From contig NZ_JAMFLY010000004.1 in assembly GCF_023502235.1 (NCBI RefSeq), forward strand, positions 62,001-126,000: a DNA stretch of 64,000 nucleotides, given 5' to 3'. This document shows, piece after piece, positions 26,666 through 36,396 of the stretch; position 1 is the stretch's first letter, and each line of letters starts with the position of its first letter. This DNA is from Flagellimonas myxillae. GTDB lineage: Bacteria; Bacteroidota; Bacteroidia; Flavobacteriales; Flavobacteriaceae. A program made the position numbers and the translations under genes. The notes under the pieces were generated by a model, which saw only the letters and a list, made by a program, of their open reading frames with translations, was not told the DNA's origin and did no database searches.

Positions 26666-27916
26666 CTATAAGCGGGTATTGATGATATTATTAAATGTGG
26701 AACCGAACGTATAGCTCAGCCCAACGCTGAAACCGAGTTCGAAATCGGTGGCAATCTGTTTTTGTTGCAATAAAACATCCTCTATGGAAGCATCACCAGC
26801 TGGCAGGTTTATTTGATCACGGATAATTTCAAACCTTCCGGAAAAGCGGGTCGCCAGACCTTTGAAAACCCGTATGGAACACCTTCCGAACAATTGCATA
26901 CGATTCTTTGAAAAATCGTCCAAGAAACTGGATGCCCTCAACCTGGAGTACAAATTGCCCCAAGGTTGTCGATAATTTACCTGAACATCCAAAGAGTGGT
27001 TAAAAATGCCCTCTTCATCCTTTCCAAATATCGTGGTATCGATATAATCATTGAAAAAGTACCCAATCTTATACGCAAAGGTAATTTCGCGGCGAAGCAC
27101 CTCGTTGTAAGGGAAAATGTTGTATTCAAGGGCGGGACTGAAATAATACCTGAAATCGAGATTGGTAAAGGTATCGTGCCTCGCTCCTCCAAATATTCCC
27201 GTGGACCAATGGTCCGAAAGGCTTCTCACTATACTGCCTGCCCCGGCATACCTTGATCTTCTACTGGTAAAGGTTTCTTCACTTCGATCGAACTCGCTAT
27301 TCGATTGGTTCAATTGTAAATCGGTTCTAACACGCCATTTTTCGGTCACCCTGTCGCTTTCAAACCCCAGTTCGTACTCAAATTTTCTTCGGCTCGACTC
27401 CTTTTCCAGCTCTGCCTCACCGTAAATCTCAAAAATCCAATTGTTCCAAGGGTCCTCAAAGTCAATGTCCTGCTCTTGTGCAGTTTGCGCATCGGAGACT
27501 TCATAGGTGATTTTATCAGCAAGGTCGGATTCCAAGACATATTTCAATAGCCCTGATTTTATGGTTTTGACCAGGCCTTTGCGAACGTCGTCCGAGGTCA
27601 TATTTGCATTGGTGTCAAATGAAAGTTCATTTGCTATTCCTTCGTAACCACCGGTACCTTCAAATTCCAATCGATAGGTACGACCCCCACTACCGTTGGC
27701 CACATCATAAATGAACAGGACAATATTGGCTAAACCTTGATCGCGAACATGGGCCGCAAAATTTATTTCTTGCAGAACATATCTTCGATCGCAATTACAT
27801 TCGGTGAATAGTTTAAGGGATTCCTTGGTCGGTTCTTCTTGTGCAGAAACGGATAAGCAAAACAGAGGTAGCAGGGCCAATAGCACATTTCTAGCCCTTT
27901 GAAAACAAAAACCCAT
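26666..27916 (-). CDS. Predicted outer-membrane protein, unknown function
   Basis: A 416-residue protein with a signal peptide (ALLPLFCLSVSAQ). The N-terminal 130 residues form a periplasmic-type domain with a CNCDRRYVLQEINFAAHVRD stretch. The rest alternates short amphipathic strands with aromatic residues (FEIYGEAELEKE, WRVRTDLQLNQSN, ALEYNIFPYNEVL) and ends GLSYTFGSTFNNIINTRL, as expected of an outer-membrane beta-barrel of about 12-14 strands. I do not recognise a named family. It is a monocistronic minus-strand gene with a 259-base gap upstream. Confidence 0.75.
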   Translation of the reverse strand: MGFCFQRARNVLLALLPLFCLSVSAQEEPTKESLKLFTECNCDRRYVLQEINFAAHVRDQGLANIVLFIYDVANGSGGRTYRLEFEGTGGYEGIANELSFDTNANMTSDDVRKGLVKTIKSGLLKYVLESDLADKITYEVSDAQTAQEQDIDFEDPWNNWIFEIYGEAELEKESSRRKFEYELGFESDRVTEKWRVRTDLQLNQSNSEFDRSEETFTSRRSRYAGAGSIVRSLSDHWSTGIFGGARHDTFTNLDFRYYFSPALEYNIFPYNEVLRREITFAYKIGYFFNDYIDTTIFGKDEEGIFNHSLDVQVNYRQPWGNLYSRLRASSFLDDFSKNRMQLFGRCSIRVFKGLATRFSGRFEIIRDQINLPAGDASIEDVLLQQKQIATDFELGFSVGLSYTFGSTFNNIINTRL

Positions 27917-28175
27917 GGGTGTATCTCTAAATATTGGTTTGGTCGGCCATGAAGATAAAATGTAAAAACGAGCTGGGTTGTTAGGGTTATGTTAATGACA
28001 AATATTTCAAAAAAACACTTATCTATTTATGAATTTGTTATTTATCATTCTAGATTTTGACAAATTCGCAATAAAATTCAGCCATTCCACCAAAAATGAC
28101 AGTTAAGTGAAGTAGTTGGCACTTATTAACGCCTTTAAAACTTTGAAGTAGGCCTAGGTAATCTTGAGGTCAACC

Positions 28176-28958
28176 CTATTTGGATTTGGAAAATAACCAG
28201 GACAACAACTCTGGTTCGGCAAAGGCATTGTCCCAACTGTTGTGCCCAACACCTGGGTAAACCGTGTATTTGGTATTGATACCCAATTGTCCCATGGCCT
28301 GGGCCATATCTGCCGAATATTTTTCGGGCACCACGGTATCCGCTTCCCCATGAAAAATCCACCAATGAGGTTTTTTTAGTTTTTTACTGATCTGTGGATT
28401 TGCACCTCCGCAAATTGGAAACGCTGCGGCAAACATTTTGGGATTTCTCCGGACGAGTTCAAAGGTCCCCATGCCTCCCATGGAAAGCCCCCCAACGTAA
28501 AGCCGGTTTTTATCCAACTTGTAGCTCTTTTTTAGATATTTCAGCAGTCCTTCCAACAACAACATATCCTTGGTAGCATCGGCATCTTCATGAAATATGA
28601 ACTTAAAATTATCTGCATTGCCCGCATAATCGACCTTGGCCCAGGAGCTGTTGGCCGCACATTGGGGAAATACCACAATGGCTTGGTAATTGCTCCGCAC
28701 CGCCTCTTGAAGAAAAAGACTTGATCCGTGTACCAATTGTGCCTCATTATTGTTTCCCCGTTCCCCGGAGCCATGGAGAAAGAGAATAAGAGGGTACTTT
28801 ACCGTAGGATCGTAATCCTTTGGCAATAAAAGGCGATAGGGAATACTGTCCCCGTTCTTCTCAAAATATTTTTTCTGATAGGCTGAAAGGTCTTGGGCTT
28901 CCATAACACTGCAAAACAAAAAAAGAATCCCAAAACAAAAGGGCATAAGGTACTTCAT
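28176..28958 (-). CDS. Secreted alpha/beta-hydrolase, esterase/phospholipase-like
   Basis: A 260-residue secreted hydrolase with a signal peptide ending near VMEAQ. The oxyanion block is PLILFLHGSGERGNNNEAQL, the nucleophile elbow is GGLSMGGMGT, the acid lies in HGEADTVVPEKY and the catalytic His in PGVGHNSWDNAF. This is the pattern of the secreted prolyl-oligopeptidase-like/feruloyl-esterase group often found with polysaccharide-active proteins. The substrate is unknown. It stands alone between the outer-membrane barrel and the E2 gene. Confidence 0.9.
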   Translation of the reverse strand: MKYLMPFCFGILFLFCSVMEAQDLSAYQKKYFEKNGDSIPYRLLLPKDYDPTVKYPLILFLHGSGERGNNNEAQLVHGSSLFLQEAVRSNYQAIVVFPQCAANSSWAKVDYAGNADNFKFIFHEDADATKDMLLLEGLLKYLKKSYKLDKNRLYVGGLSMGGMGTFELVRRNPKMFAAAFPICGGANPQISKKLKKPHWWIFHGEADTVVPEKYSADMAQAMGQLGINTKYTVYPGVGHNSWDNAFAEPELLSWLFSKSK

Positions 28959-29022
28959 GGATTGATGAATTTATTCAACCCCTAAAATAAGCATAGTGAA
29001 ATGAAAACGGGGATTTTCGGGG

Positions 29023-30363
29023 CTAGATTTCCCGATTTACATCCCAAGCCTCCAAATAATCGGCCACGGTCTTTACAAACATTCCTCCAAGGGCCCCGTT
29101 GACCACCCTGTGGTCATAACTATGGGATAGGAACATTTTGCTTCGGATACCAATGTACTCACCTTGGTCGGTTTCTATTACAGATGGCATTTTACGGATC
29201 GCTCCCAGGGCGAGAATCCCCACTTGCGGCTGATTAATGATCGGTGTACCAAAAATACTGCCGAAGGACCCCACGTTGGTCACGGTATAGGTTCCATCCT
29301 GAACCTCATCTGGCTTAAGGGCATTGTTACGGGCCCTATTGGCCAAATCATTCACGGTTTTGGCCATCCCCACCAAATTGAGTTGATCCGCGTTTTTGAT
29401 CACGGGAACAATAAGATTTCCATCCGGAAGGGCCGCAGCCATCCCCAAATTGATGTTTTTCTTTTTGATGACCTTGTCGCCATCCAAAGAAATGTTCATC
29501 ATGGGATATTTTTTGAGCGCCATGGCAACTGCTTCCATAAAGATTGGGGTAAAGGTCAACTTTTCCCCTTCCCGTTTTTGGAAGGCATCCTTCATCTTGT
29601 TCCTCCAGTTCACCACATTGGTCACATCTACCTCCACAAAACTTTGGACATGGGCCGAAGTGGAAAGGCTCTCGACCATGTGATGTGCAATCAATTTACC
29701 CATTCGCGTCAATGGAATAATCTCATCCCCGTCGGTAACGGGAATGGATTCACCCTCAGGTTTTGCGGGGGTCTGTTTCGGGGTCGCAACTGGTTCCTTT
29801 GTCTTCTGGGGTTCCTGGACCGCAGCCGTACCATTGGCTGATCGATGTTCCAAAAAGGCTTTGATATCGTTCTTCGTGACCCTGCCTTCTTTTCCAGTAC
29901 CTATAATAGTTTCCAATTCTTCCATGGAAACGCCTTCTTCTTTTGCAATATTTCGAACCAAGGGGGAATAGAATCGCTGGGATTCCCCAAAATTGGGTGT
30001 TGGTGCGCTTACGGTCTCCTGAATTTGGGAGATTTGGTTTTCGAGTTCCTCAACAGCTGGGACTTCAACGATTTCTTCCACTGTTTTGGTATCCTGTCCG
30101 TTTGAAGTAGCTTCAACAGCTTGATCGGTCTGGATTACGGCAACAACCTCTCCCACCTTGATCACATCGTCCACATTGAACCGTTTTTCCAACAGCACGC
30201 CTTCCACCTCACTGGGCACCTCTGAATCTACCTTGTCCGTGGCAATTTCAAAAATGGCCTCATCCATTTCAATGCTGTCCCCGACTTCCTTCAGCCAAGA
30301 GGTTAAAGTTGCTTCGGCAACACTTTCCCCCATTTGCGGCAATTTCAATTCAAATTTTGACAT
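29023..30363 (-). CDS. 2-oxo acid dehydrogenase E2 (dihydrolipoamide acyltransferase)
   Basis: A 446-residue E2 subunit. Domains in order: lipoyl domain (1-78, lipoyl-lysine Lys44 in IATDKVDSEVP), a Pro/Glu-rich linker, a peripheral subunit-binding domain (about 128-168, RFYSPLVRNIAKEEGVSMEE), a second flexible linker, and the catalytic acyltransferase domain. The domain ends SYDHRVVNGALGG with His418. The usual HxxxDG motif reads HRVVNG, with Asn at 422 in place of Asp. The single lipoyl domain suggests a branched-chain or 2-oxoglutarate-type complex. No E1 or E3 gene is adjacent. Confidence 0.92.
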   Translation of the reverse strand: MSKFELKLPQMGESVAEATLTSWLKEVGDSIEMDEAIFEIATDKVDSEVPSEVEGVLLEKRFNVDDVIKVGEVVAVIQTDQAVEATSNGQDTKTVEEIVEVPAVEELENQISQIQETVSAPTPNFGESQRFYSPLVRNIAKEEGVSMEELETIIGTGKEGRVTKNDIKAFLEHRSANGTAAVQEPQKTKEPVATPKQTPAKPEGESIPVTDGDEIIPLTRMGKLIAHHMVESLSTSAHVQSFVEVDVTNVVNWRNKMKDAFQKREGEKLTFTPIFMEAVAMALKKYPMMNISLDGDKVIKKKNINLGMAAALPDGNLIVPVIKNADQLNLVGMAKTVNDLANRARNNALKPDEVQDGTYTVTNVGSFGSIFGTPIINQPQVGILALGAIRKMPSVIETDQGEYIGIRSKMFLSHSYDHRVVNGALGGMFVKTVADYLEAWDVNREI

Positions 30364-30456
30364 ATTCTTATTTAACGAACGGATATTGACTTATATTTTG
30401 CAAAAATAATAAAGAATTCCGCTTATTCTTAGTTTTTATGCATTAATAATCCACAA

Positions 30457-31077
30457 CTAACCCGCCTTGATCGAACTCTCAAAGGGAATCCGGTTAAGGA
30501 TACTCCGACCCAAGGTCACCTCATCGGCATACTCCAATTCATCTCCCACCGAAATTCCGCGTGCAATGGTCGAAGTGGTCACTTCCAAGCCTTCCAATTG
30601 CTTATAGATATAGAAATTGGTGGTATCCCCTTCCATGGTCGAGCTCAAGGCAAATATTAACTCCTGCACCTCTCCTTGCTTTACCCTGTTGATCAACGGG
30701 GCAATATTTAAATCCTGGGGGCCAATACCTTCCATGGGGGATATTTTACCTCCAAGCACGTGATACAACCCCTTGTATTGGGAGGTATTCTCTATGGCCA
30801 TCACATCCCGAATATCTTCGACCACACAAACCAGACTTGCATCCCGTTTGGGATTGCTGCAGATTTCACACAATTCGGTATCCGAAATATTGTTGCAACG
30901 CTTGCAAAAGTTCACATCGTTCCGCAATTTGGACAGGGCTTCGGAAAGCAAATTGGTTCGTTCTTCCGGTTGTTTCAACAAATGTAGCACCAACCGAAGC
31001 GCCGTTCGTTTGCCAATGCCCGGTAATTGGGACATTTCGTATACCGCATTCTCCAAAAGCTTCGATGAAAATTCCAT
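30457..31077 (-). CDS. recR: Recombination protein RecR
   Basis: A 206-residue protein with an N-terminal helix-hairpin-helix ([17 protein letters not shown]), a C4 zinc finger ([16 protein letters not shown]), and a Toprim domain ([14 protein letters not shown] to [15 protein letters not shown]). RecR acts with RecO, and RecF where present, to load RecA at gaps. A TAATTTTG box lies about 20 bases upstream with a TTG only 15 bases before it, so the promoter is imperfect. It is divergent from the symporter gene. Confidence 0.97.
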   Translation of the reverse strand: MEFSSKLLENAVYEMSQLPGIGKRTALRLVLHLLKQPEERTNLLSEALSKLRNDVNFCKRCNNISDTELCEICSNPKRDASLVCVVEDIRDVMAIENTSQYKGLYHVLGGKISPMEGIGPQDLNIAPLINRVKQGEVQELIFALSSTMEGDTTNFYIYKQLEGLEVTTSTIARGISVGDELEYADEVTLGRSILNRIPFESSIKAG

Positions 31078-31153
31078 AATTTCGGATATCCCACAAAATT
31101 ACGATTTTACCTTTACCAAATTACTTTTGTACTTTGCAATTCAAATTCCAACT

Positions 31154-32635
31154 ATGTCCGCATTTCAAATCCTCTTGCTTGTTGGTGCCTATTTCTTGGT
31201 ACTGATGATCATCTCTTATTTTACTGGTAAAAACGATAGTAACGCCGATTTTTTTAAGGCGGGAAAACAATCCCCCTGGTACTTGGTTGCCTTTGGAATG
31301 GTCGGAGCCTCGTTATCTGGAGTTACCTTTATTTCCGTACCCGGATGGGTTGAAGATTCGCAATTCGGGTATATGCAGGTGGTACTTGGCTATTTAGTGG
31401 GTTATTTTGTGGTGGCCTATGTGCTGTTGCCACTATACTACAAGCTTAACCTTACCTCCATATATGAATACCTGTTGGATCGCTTTGGAACGGTAAGCCA
31501 TAAAACCGGAGCGTTTTTCTTCTTTATTTCCCGGGTTTTGGGAGCGGCTTTTCGGTTGTATTTGGTGGCCATTGTTTTGCAACAGTTTGTTTTTGATGAT
31601 TTAGGGGTCCGGTTCGAGTTCACCGTGATCATCTCCATTCTCCTTATTTGGATCTACACCAATCGGGGAGGTATAAAGACCATTGTCTGGACCGATACCC
31701 TTCAGACCTTGTTTATGATTTTGGCTGTTATCCTATCCATTATTATGATCAATAGGGAATTGGATTGGAGCTTTGGGGAATTTTTGGCCTCAGAAGAACT
31801 TAAGGTGTACGATAAGTTCTTGTTCACGGATAGCTTTTTGGACCGAAACCATTTTTTAAAATCTTTTATCGGTGGAATGTTTGTAACCATTTGCATGACG
31901 GGATTGGATCAGGATATGATGCAAAAGAACCTCACCTGTAAATCCTTAAAAGATGCCCAAAAAAATATGGTGTCATTTAGTTTGGTATTGGTAGGGGTTA
32001 CCTTCCTATTTATGCTTTTAGGGGCTTTACTGTTTATCTATGCAGGTAAAAACGGCATTTCCATTCCCCTGATGGACGGCACTCCAAAATCCGACCTGTT
32101 GTTCCCAGAAGTGGCTCTGAATAGTGGTTTGGGGCTTAGTTTGGCAGTTACTTTTATGCTGGGACTTGTTGCTGCTGCCTACAGTAGTGCGGACAGTGCG
32201 TTAACCTCCTTGACCACCTCTTTTTGCGTGGACTTTTTGGAAATCGAAAAGAAAGAGGAAGCCCGTCAAAAACAACTGCGTAAGCGTACCCATATCGCCA
32301 TGAGTTTTATGTTGGTGGCGGTGATTATTGCATTTAAATACATCCTTAGCAGCAATGTTATTGATAGTTTGCTCACCGTGGCCGGGTATACCTACGGTCC
32401 GTTATTAGGTCTTTTTGCATTTGGCATTCTGACCAAGTATAAGGTCAAGGACCAATTTGTATGGCTTGTAAGCGGGCTTTCTGTTGCCATTATTTGGATT
32501 GTTGCCAATATTCCTTCCGATTATTTGGGGGGATATATTGTGGGTTACGAACTACTTCCCCTTAACGGGCTTTTGACCTTTTTTGGACTTTGGTTGATTC
32601 GGGAAAAAGGGGAAAAATTCAATACTGCCCAGTAG
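31154..32635 (+). CDS. Sodium:solute symporter (SSS family)
   Basis: A 493-residue membrane protein from the ATG at 31154. The frame is open further upstream, but that part lies antisense inside recR and is not SSS-like. It opens [20 protein letters not shown] and has about 13 hydrophobic segments. [20 protein letters not shown] is the usual TM1-2 sodium-site region, and [20 protein letters not shown] is the conserved TM8-type motif with Ser/Thr sodium ligands. The solute is unknown. Its last 17 bases overlap the convergent CoA-binding protein gene. Confidence 0.92.
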   Translation: MSAFQILLLVGAYFLVLMIISYFTGKNDSNADFFKAGKQSPWYLVAFGMVGASLSGVTFISVPGWVEDSQFGYMQVVLGYLVGYFVVAYVLLPLYYKLNLTSIYEYLLDRFGTVSHKTGAFFFFISRVLGAAFRLYLVAIVLQQFVFDDLGVRFEFTVIISILLIWIYTNRGGIKTIVWTDTLQTLFMILAVILSIIMINRELDWSFGEFLASEELKVYDKFLFTDSFLDRNHFLKSFIGGMFVTICMTGLDQDMMQKNLTCKSLKDAQKNMVSFSLVLVGVTFLFMLLGALLFIYAGKNGISIPLMDGTPKSDLLFPEVALNSGLGLSLAVTFMLGLVAAAYSSADSALTSLTTSFCVDFLEIEKKEEARQKQLRKRTHIAMSFMLVAVIIAFKYILSSNVIDSLLTVAGYTYGPLLGLFAFGILTKYKVKDQFVWLVSGLSVAIIWIVANIPSDYLGGYIVGYELLPLNGLLTFFGLWLIREKGEKFNTAQ

Positions 32636-32978
32636 CCAAGAGCACCAATGTGCAGGAATTTTCCACTTTTATGCCGTTATCTTTCAAGATTTTCGAAAAT
32701 TCTGCATTTTCAGTTCCGGGGTTAAAAATCACGCGTTTGGGCTTTAAATCCAGTATTTTCTGATAATATTCCTTTTGCCGAGACGGATTTAGGTACAAAG
32801 TAATGGTGTCAACATTTTGAAAATCATCCAGCTTGGTTTTAATTTGTATTCCGGACACAGTTCCTTCCCTAACCCCAAAAGCCATGGTTTCAAGGTTGTT
32901 TTCAACCAATCTGTGAATTGCAAGATTACTGTATCTAGCGGGATTTAAGGATGCCCCAAAGACAAGAGTCATACGCAT
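32619..32978 (-). CDS. CoA-binding domain protein (YccU-like)
   Basis: A 119-residue single-domain Rossmann protein with the CoA_binding_2 pattern: [39 protein letters not shown] and [18 protein letters not shown]. Such proteins bind CoA or a nucleotide, and their cellular role is not established. A start at M1 (32978) or M3 (32972) is possible. It converges with the symporter and is divergent from the receptor gene at 33306. Confidence 0.88.
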   Translation of the reverse strand: MRMTLVFGASLNPARYSNLAIHRLVENNLETMAFGVREGTVSGIQIKTKLDDFQNVDTITLYLNPSRQKEYYQKILDLKPKRVIFNPGTENAEFSKILKDNGIKVENSCTLVLLATGQY

Positions 32979-33121
32979 TTGTTAATTTATGTGTTAAACT
33001 GAAATAAAGATTGTAACTATTCAAAAAAAAGCTCGTCTATTGTAAGTATAAAATTAAGCATTGGTAAGTCTGTATTTTTTTATAGTTAATGGTTAGTGTT
33101 TAGTATAGCTTATCAATGTAT

Positions 33122-33168
33122 AACCCTGGCGTTTCGGTCAATGTCGAAAGTCAGGGTTTCTTTTTTGT
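33122..33168 (+). terminator. Orphan rho-independent terminator upstream of the receptor gene
   Basis: AACCCTG (33122-33128) pairs with CAGGGTT (33152-33158), with an inner GTTTCG/CGAAAG pairing, followed by a T-run at 33161-33166. The nearest plus-strand gene upstream ends at 32635 beyond a convergent gene. The hairpin therefore probably ends a short untranslated RNA or forms part of an upstream leader. Confidence 0.75.
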
Positions 33169-33242
33169 CCTTGTTAAAAGGACTGCCTTACAAGGCCTTA
33201 ACGTTTTTGGTTTTGTTAAAATATGTTAAACCTGAATAAATC

Positions 33243-33268
33243 TGTAACATTCCAGGTAAGACATCGTC
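33243..33268 (+). promoter_or_regulatory. Candidate ECF sigma promoter (receptor gene)
   Basis: TGTAAC (33243-33248) and TCGTC (33264-33268) are separated by 15 bases, matching the AAC/CGTC hallmark of ECF sigma promoters. It lies 37 bases before the ATG at 33306. The same pair at 16-base spacing precedes the ECF sigma gene and the DUF6249 gene. Confidence 0.6.
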
Positions 33269-33305
33269 TTGTAGACAACATCAATCAATCAAAAACGAAC
33301 AACTC

Positions 33306-35759
33306 ATGAACAGAGTAATTTTGCTTTTTGCACTAGTCCTGTGCATCATTTTACCAGAAAATTTAAAGGCCAACAACGATACTGAACCTCCTGTAGGTTC
33401 CATTTCGGGTACTGTTGTGGACCAAGCACTGAACCGACCCGTGGCCTATGCGGCCATTGTGGTAAAATCCGAGGATGGTACGGAAACCATTACCGGGGGC
33501 ATTACCACTGAAGATGGTACTTTCGAAATTAAAAAATTGCCTGAAGGGAATTTTACACTGGAAGTCCAGTTCATTGGATATAAAACCCACTCCCAAAAAT
33601 TGGTCATCACCAAGAGGAACAGAAAAGTGAATGTGGGAACCATTACCTTGATGGAAGAGACCGAAGAGCTTTCCGAAGTTGAAGTGGTGGCCGAAAGAAC
33701 CACCATTGAGCAGCGGGTAGATCGAAAGGTAATCAATGTAGGGAAGGATCTGACCACGGCTGGTGCCACTGCCTCGGACATCATGAACAACATTCCATCA
33801 GTGAATGTGGATGCCCAAACAGGAGACATTAGCATGCGCGGTAACAGCAATGTAAGGGTTATGGTAGATGGAAAATTATCCAATGTACCGGTTGCCCAAT
33901 TGTTACGCCAGATTCCCTCCACATCCATTAAGTCCATTGAATTGATCACCAATCCTTCCGCAAAGTACAATCCGGAGGGTATGAGTGGTATCATCAATAT
34001 TGTGTTGCACAAAAATGCCAATATCGGTTTTAACGGTAGTGTGACCACTGGGCTTACCAAGGGTATTGAAGCGAAATTCAACAATTCCATCGACATGAAT
34101 TACAGGAACGGTAAGTTCAACTTTTATGGCAACTACGGTACCAATATTGGTAAGTATGTCAATGATGGTGGAATTCGAAGAGTGGATGAAAACTCCTTTC
34201 AAAAATTTGATTTCTTCAACAATAACAAGTCGCATTTGTACAAGGTCGGGGTGGACTTTTACCTGAACGACAATAACACCATCTCGCTATTTACCAACCA
34301 AAACATATTCGATGGTAACGGCGAGGGTATCACAGCGGTGACCTATAATGACGATTTGGCCAGAAATGTAACGCAAATCTTTACGGATGAAAGCGAAAAT
34401 AGAAGTGAGCAATACAATTTTGATTATAAATTGGACTTCAAGAAAGAAGGGCACAACATAGAACTTGAAGTTGATCACAACCGGTTCGAAAACAACCAAG
34501 ACGCCAACTTTGCAACAAGGGGGGCCAGTTTGTTCCCCGATTACATGGATTTTGTGGATACCGAACGAACCCAAACCATCGCAAACTTGGATTATGTAAA
34601 TCCATTGGACAGTATTTCCAAACTGGAAATTGGGGTGGAATCCAGAAACTTCGAGACCAATGTGGGCTATAATTCCACGGGCTTATCGTTTAACTCCGAA
34701 GGAGTACTTAGACCTACCCCTAGCACAGACTTCGATTACAAAATGGATGTGTACAGTGCTTACGTAACCTTTGGGCAAAGCAGGGAAAAGTGGTCCTATC
34801 AGGTGGGTGCTCGTATAGAAAATGTTGAAGTAAAGGCGGACACCAACACGGTTAGGTCTTTTACCGATAAGTACACCCAAGTATATCCTTCGGCATTTTT
34901 GACCTACAAACCCAACGAAAAGGATCAATTGCAAGTAAGTTTTAGCCGTAGGGTGGACCGTCCTGGATTGCAACAGGTAAATCCGATAAGGGAATGGGCT
35001 ACCCCCTTGATCTCATCTTTTGGAAATCCAAGCTTGGTACCACAGTTTACCAATTCTTATGAGATGAATTATACGCATCGAATTAAGAATGGTAGTGTCA
35101 CCGGAGGGATTTTCTATAGAACCATTTCAGATGAAATCAACCGGGCCGTGTATGTGGACCGATTGGACTTTAACAAACTGATACTGACGTTTGACAATTT
35201 TGATAAGACCAATGCCTACGGGTTTGAAGCCTCTGTGAACTACAAACCGTTCAAGTGGTGGAGCATCAACGGAAGTTTTGACTACTATAACCAGACCAAC
35301 CGCGGAATCACGGAAAGTTTGGTGGGCGATAGTCAAAATCCAACGGAGAACGATATTGTCGTGGAGAACGTAGAGGTGGACAACACCGCGTGGAACTTAA
35401 GAATGAACAATAGTTTTACTGTGACCAAAAAACTCACGCTGCAAGCTTTTGCATTCTACCGCGGCCAGAACCAAAACATACAGTTCATTATAGAACCCAT
35501 GTACTTTATGAACCTTGGGGCACGATACAGCTTTGCTAAAGGCAAGGGTACCATCAGCCTTAATTACAACGACATCTTCAATAGCATGATGTTCCAGTTT
35601 GACGGGCAAAGACCTTATGTGCAAACCGGTGGATTCAACTGGGAAAGCCATAATGTATATGCTGGACTTTCTTACCGATTTGGTGGCGGGAAGTACCGTG
35701 CCAAGCAACGTAAGCGCAGGGACAACAACACCAAACAATCCGGTGGAGGAATTTTGTAG
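33306..35759 (+). CDS. TonB-dependent-receptor-like outer-membrane protein
   Basis: An 817-residue outer-membrane protein with a signal peptide ending near LKANN. A carboxypeptidase-regulatory-like beta domain (about 30-115, GSISGTVVDQALNRPVAYAA) is followed by a plug-like domain (DIMNNIPSVNVDAQTGDISM, ITNPSAKYNPEGMSGIINIV) and an OMP_b-brl_3-type barrel. The C-terminus after GLSYRFGGGKY is a short Lys/Arg-rich tail. The group resembles TonB receptors without a strong TonB box, and its substrate is unknown. An ECF-type promoter and an orphan terminator lie upstream, and a strong hairpin terminator follows. Confidence 0.9.
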   Translation: MNRVILLFALVLCIILPENLKANNDTEPPVGSISGTVVDQALNRPVAYAAIVVKSEDGTETITGGITTEDGTFEIKKLPEGNFTLEVQFIGYKTHSQKLVITKRNRKVNVGTITLMEETEELSEVEVVAERTTIEQRVDRKVINVGKDLTTAGATASDIMNNIPSVNVDAQTGDISMRGNSNVRVMVDGKLSNVPVAQLLRQIPSTSIKSIELITNPSAKYNPEGMSGIINIVLHKNANIGFNGSVTTGLTKGIEAKFNNSIDMNYRNGKFNFYGNYGTNIGKYVNDGGIRRVDENSFQKFDFFNNNKSHLYKVGVDFYLNDNNTISLFTNQNIFDGNGEGITAVTYNDDLARNVTQIFTDESENRSEQYNFDYKLDFKKEGHNIELEVDHNRFENNQDANFATRGASLFPDYMDFVDTERTQTIANLDYVNPLDSISKLEIGVESRNFETNVGYNSTGLSFNSEGVLRPTPSTDFDYKMDVYSAYVTFGQSREKWSYQVGARIENVEVKADTNTVRSFTDKYTQVYPSAFLTYKPNEKDQLQVSFSRRVDRPGLQQVNPIREWATPLISSFGNPSLVPQFTNSYEMNYTHRIKNGSVTGGIFYRTISDEINRAVYVDRLDFNKLILTFDNFDKTNAYGFEASVNYKPFKWWSINGSFDYYNQTNRGITESLVGDSQNPTENDIVVENVEVDNTAWNLRMNNSFTVTKKLTLQAFAFYRGQNQNIQFIIEPMYFMNLGARYSFAKGKGTISLNYNDIFNSMMFQFDGQRPYVQTGGFNWESHNVYAGLSYRFGGGKYRAKQRKRRDNNTKQSGGGIL

Positions 35760-35819
35760 AATGACTTTGATATTCCTTGACAGAGTGTTGGTTGGTTAGT
35801 CTTCAAGGTCTATCATTTA

Positions 35820-35852
35820 AAAACCCCAATTTCGATTAGGAATTGGGGTTTT
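35820..35852. terminator. Bidirectional rho-independent terminator
   Basis: AAAACCCCAATT (35820-35831) and AATTGGGGTTTT (35841-35852) form a perfect 12-bp stem with a 9-base loop. T-rich sequence follows on the plus strand, and on the minus strand the arm itself ends in TTTT. It separates the convergent receptor and PNPOx-like genes. Confidence 0.88.
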
Positions 35853-35855
35853 GTT

Positions 35856-36395
35856 TTAATCTTCGTTGGCCTTTACGCCATCTATGCTGGTAGTATTCTT
35901 TTTTCTCCAATACCTTTCCAAACCCTCATCTCCTTGTTGTTCCGCCCAATCCAGTAATCCTTGTCGGTCGGATTTATAGTCCATGAAAGGAACACCCATA
36001 CCACATGATGTCTGCACCTTTTCAATTTCCATATCCACCAATTGCCTACTCCCTGCTATCTTGGGAAAAAGCCCGATATGTTCTTCCCAATTTGCATTTT
36101 TTGGCCCATATACCTTGGCTTTGCCATAAAGTCTGAGAATCATGGGGTCTCCTTCAAAAGCACAGAACATTAGGGTTATCCTATTGTGATGGCTTAAGTG
36201 GATAGCAGTCTCGTTTCCACTTCCGGTAAGATTGAGCCACAGCACTCTGTTGGGGTCCATAACCCGAAGCGAATCCAGACCTTTGGGTGAAAGGTTTATG
36301 GTTCCGTCTTGCATGGCAGTGGCCACAAAGAACATTTTTTGATTTTCTATGAATTCCGTGAGGAAAGGGTTCAAACTTTCAAGTCGCCGGCCCAT
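35856..36395 (-). CDS. Pyridoxamine 5'-phosphate oxidase-like flavin-binding protein
   Basis: A 179-residue protein from the ATG at 36395, one base after the fabH stop; the open frame continues 15 codons into fabH but that extension is not family-like. Stretches FFVATAMQDGTINLSPKGLD, VLWLNLTGSGNETAIHL and ITLMFCAFEGDPMILRLYGK mark the PNPOx-like split barrel that binds FMN or F420-type cofactors. It is probably a general flavin-dependent reductase or oxidase and not true PdxH. It is translationally coupled to fabH. Confidence 0.88.
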   Translation of the reverse strand: MGRRLESLNPFLTEFIENQKMFFVATAMQDGTINLSPKGLDSLRVMDPNRVLWLNLTGSGNETAIHLSHHNRITLMFCAFEGDPMILRLYGKAKVYGPKNANWEEHIGLFPKIAGSRQLVDMEIEKVQTSCGMGVPFMDYKSDRQGLLDWAEQQGDEGLERYWRKKNTTSIDGVKANED

Positions 36396-36396
36396 C

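Larger units (their letters stand above)
32979..33305. other. Intergenic region with orphan terminator and ECF promoter
   Basis: This 327-base gap between divergent genes is AT-rich in its first half and has no credible ORF. It holds a complete rho-independent hairpin (33122-33168) that follows no annotated plus-strand gene, and an ECF-type promoter (33243-33268) 37 bases before the receptor start. A GGTTAGTGTT stretch lies about 30 bases before the hairpin, resembling one at 42880-42890. Confidence 0.6.

Noticed and set aside
30773..31153. Upstream extension of the sodium:solute symporter frame
   Set aside because: It runs antisense through recR and lacks any SSS-like sequence; the family start is at 31154.
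33446..34096. 216-codon minus-strand frame opposite the receptor gene
   Set aside because: Shadow of the plug and barrel coding region on the plus strand.
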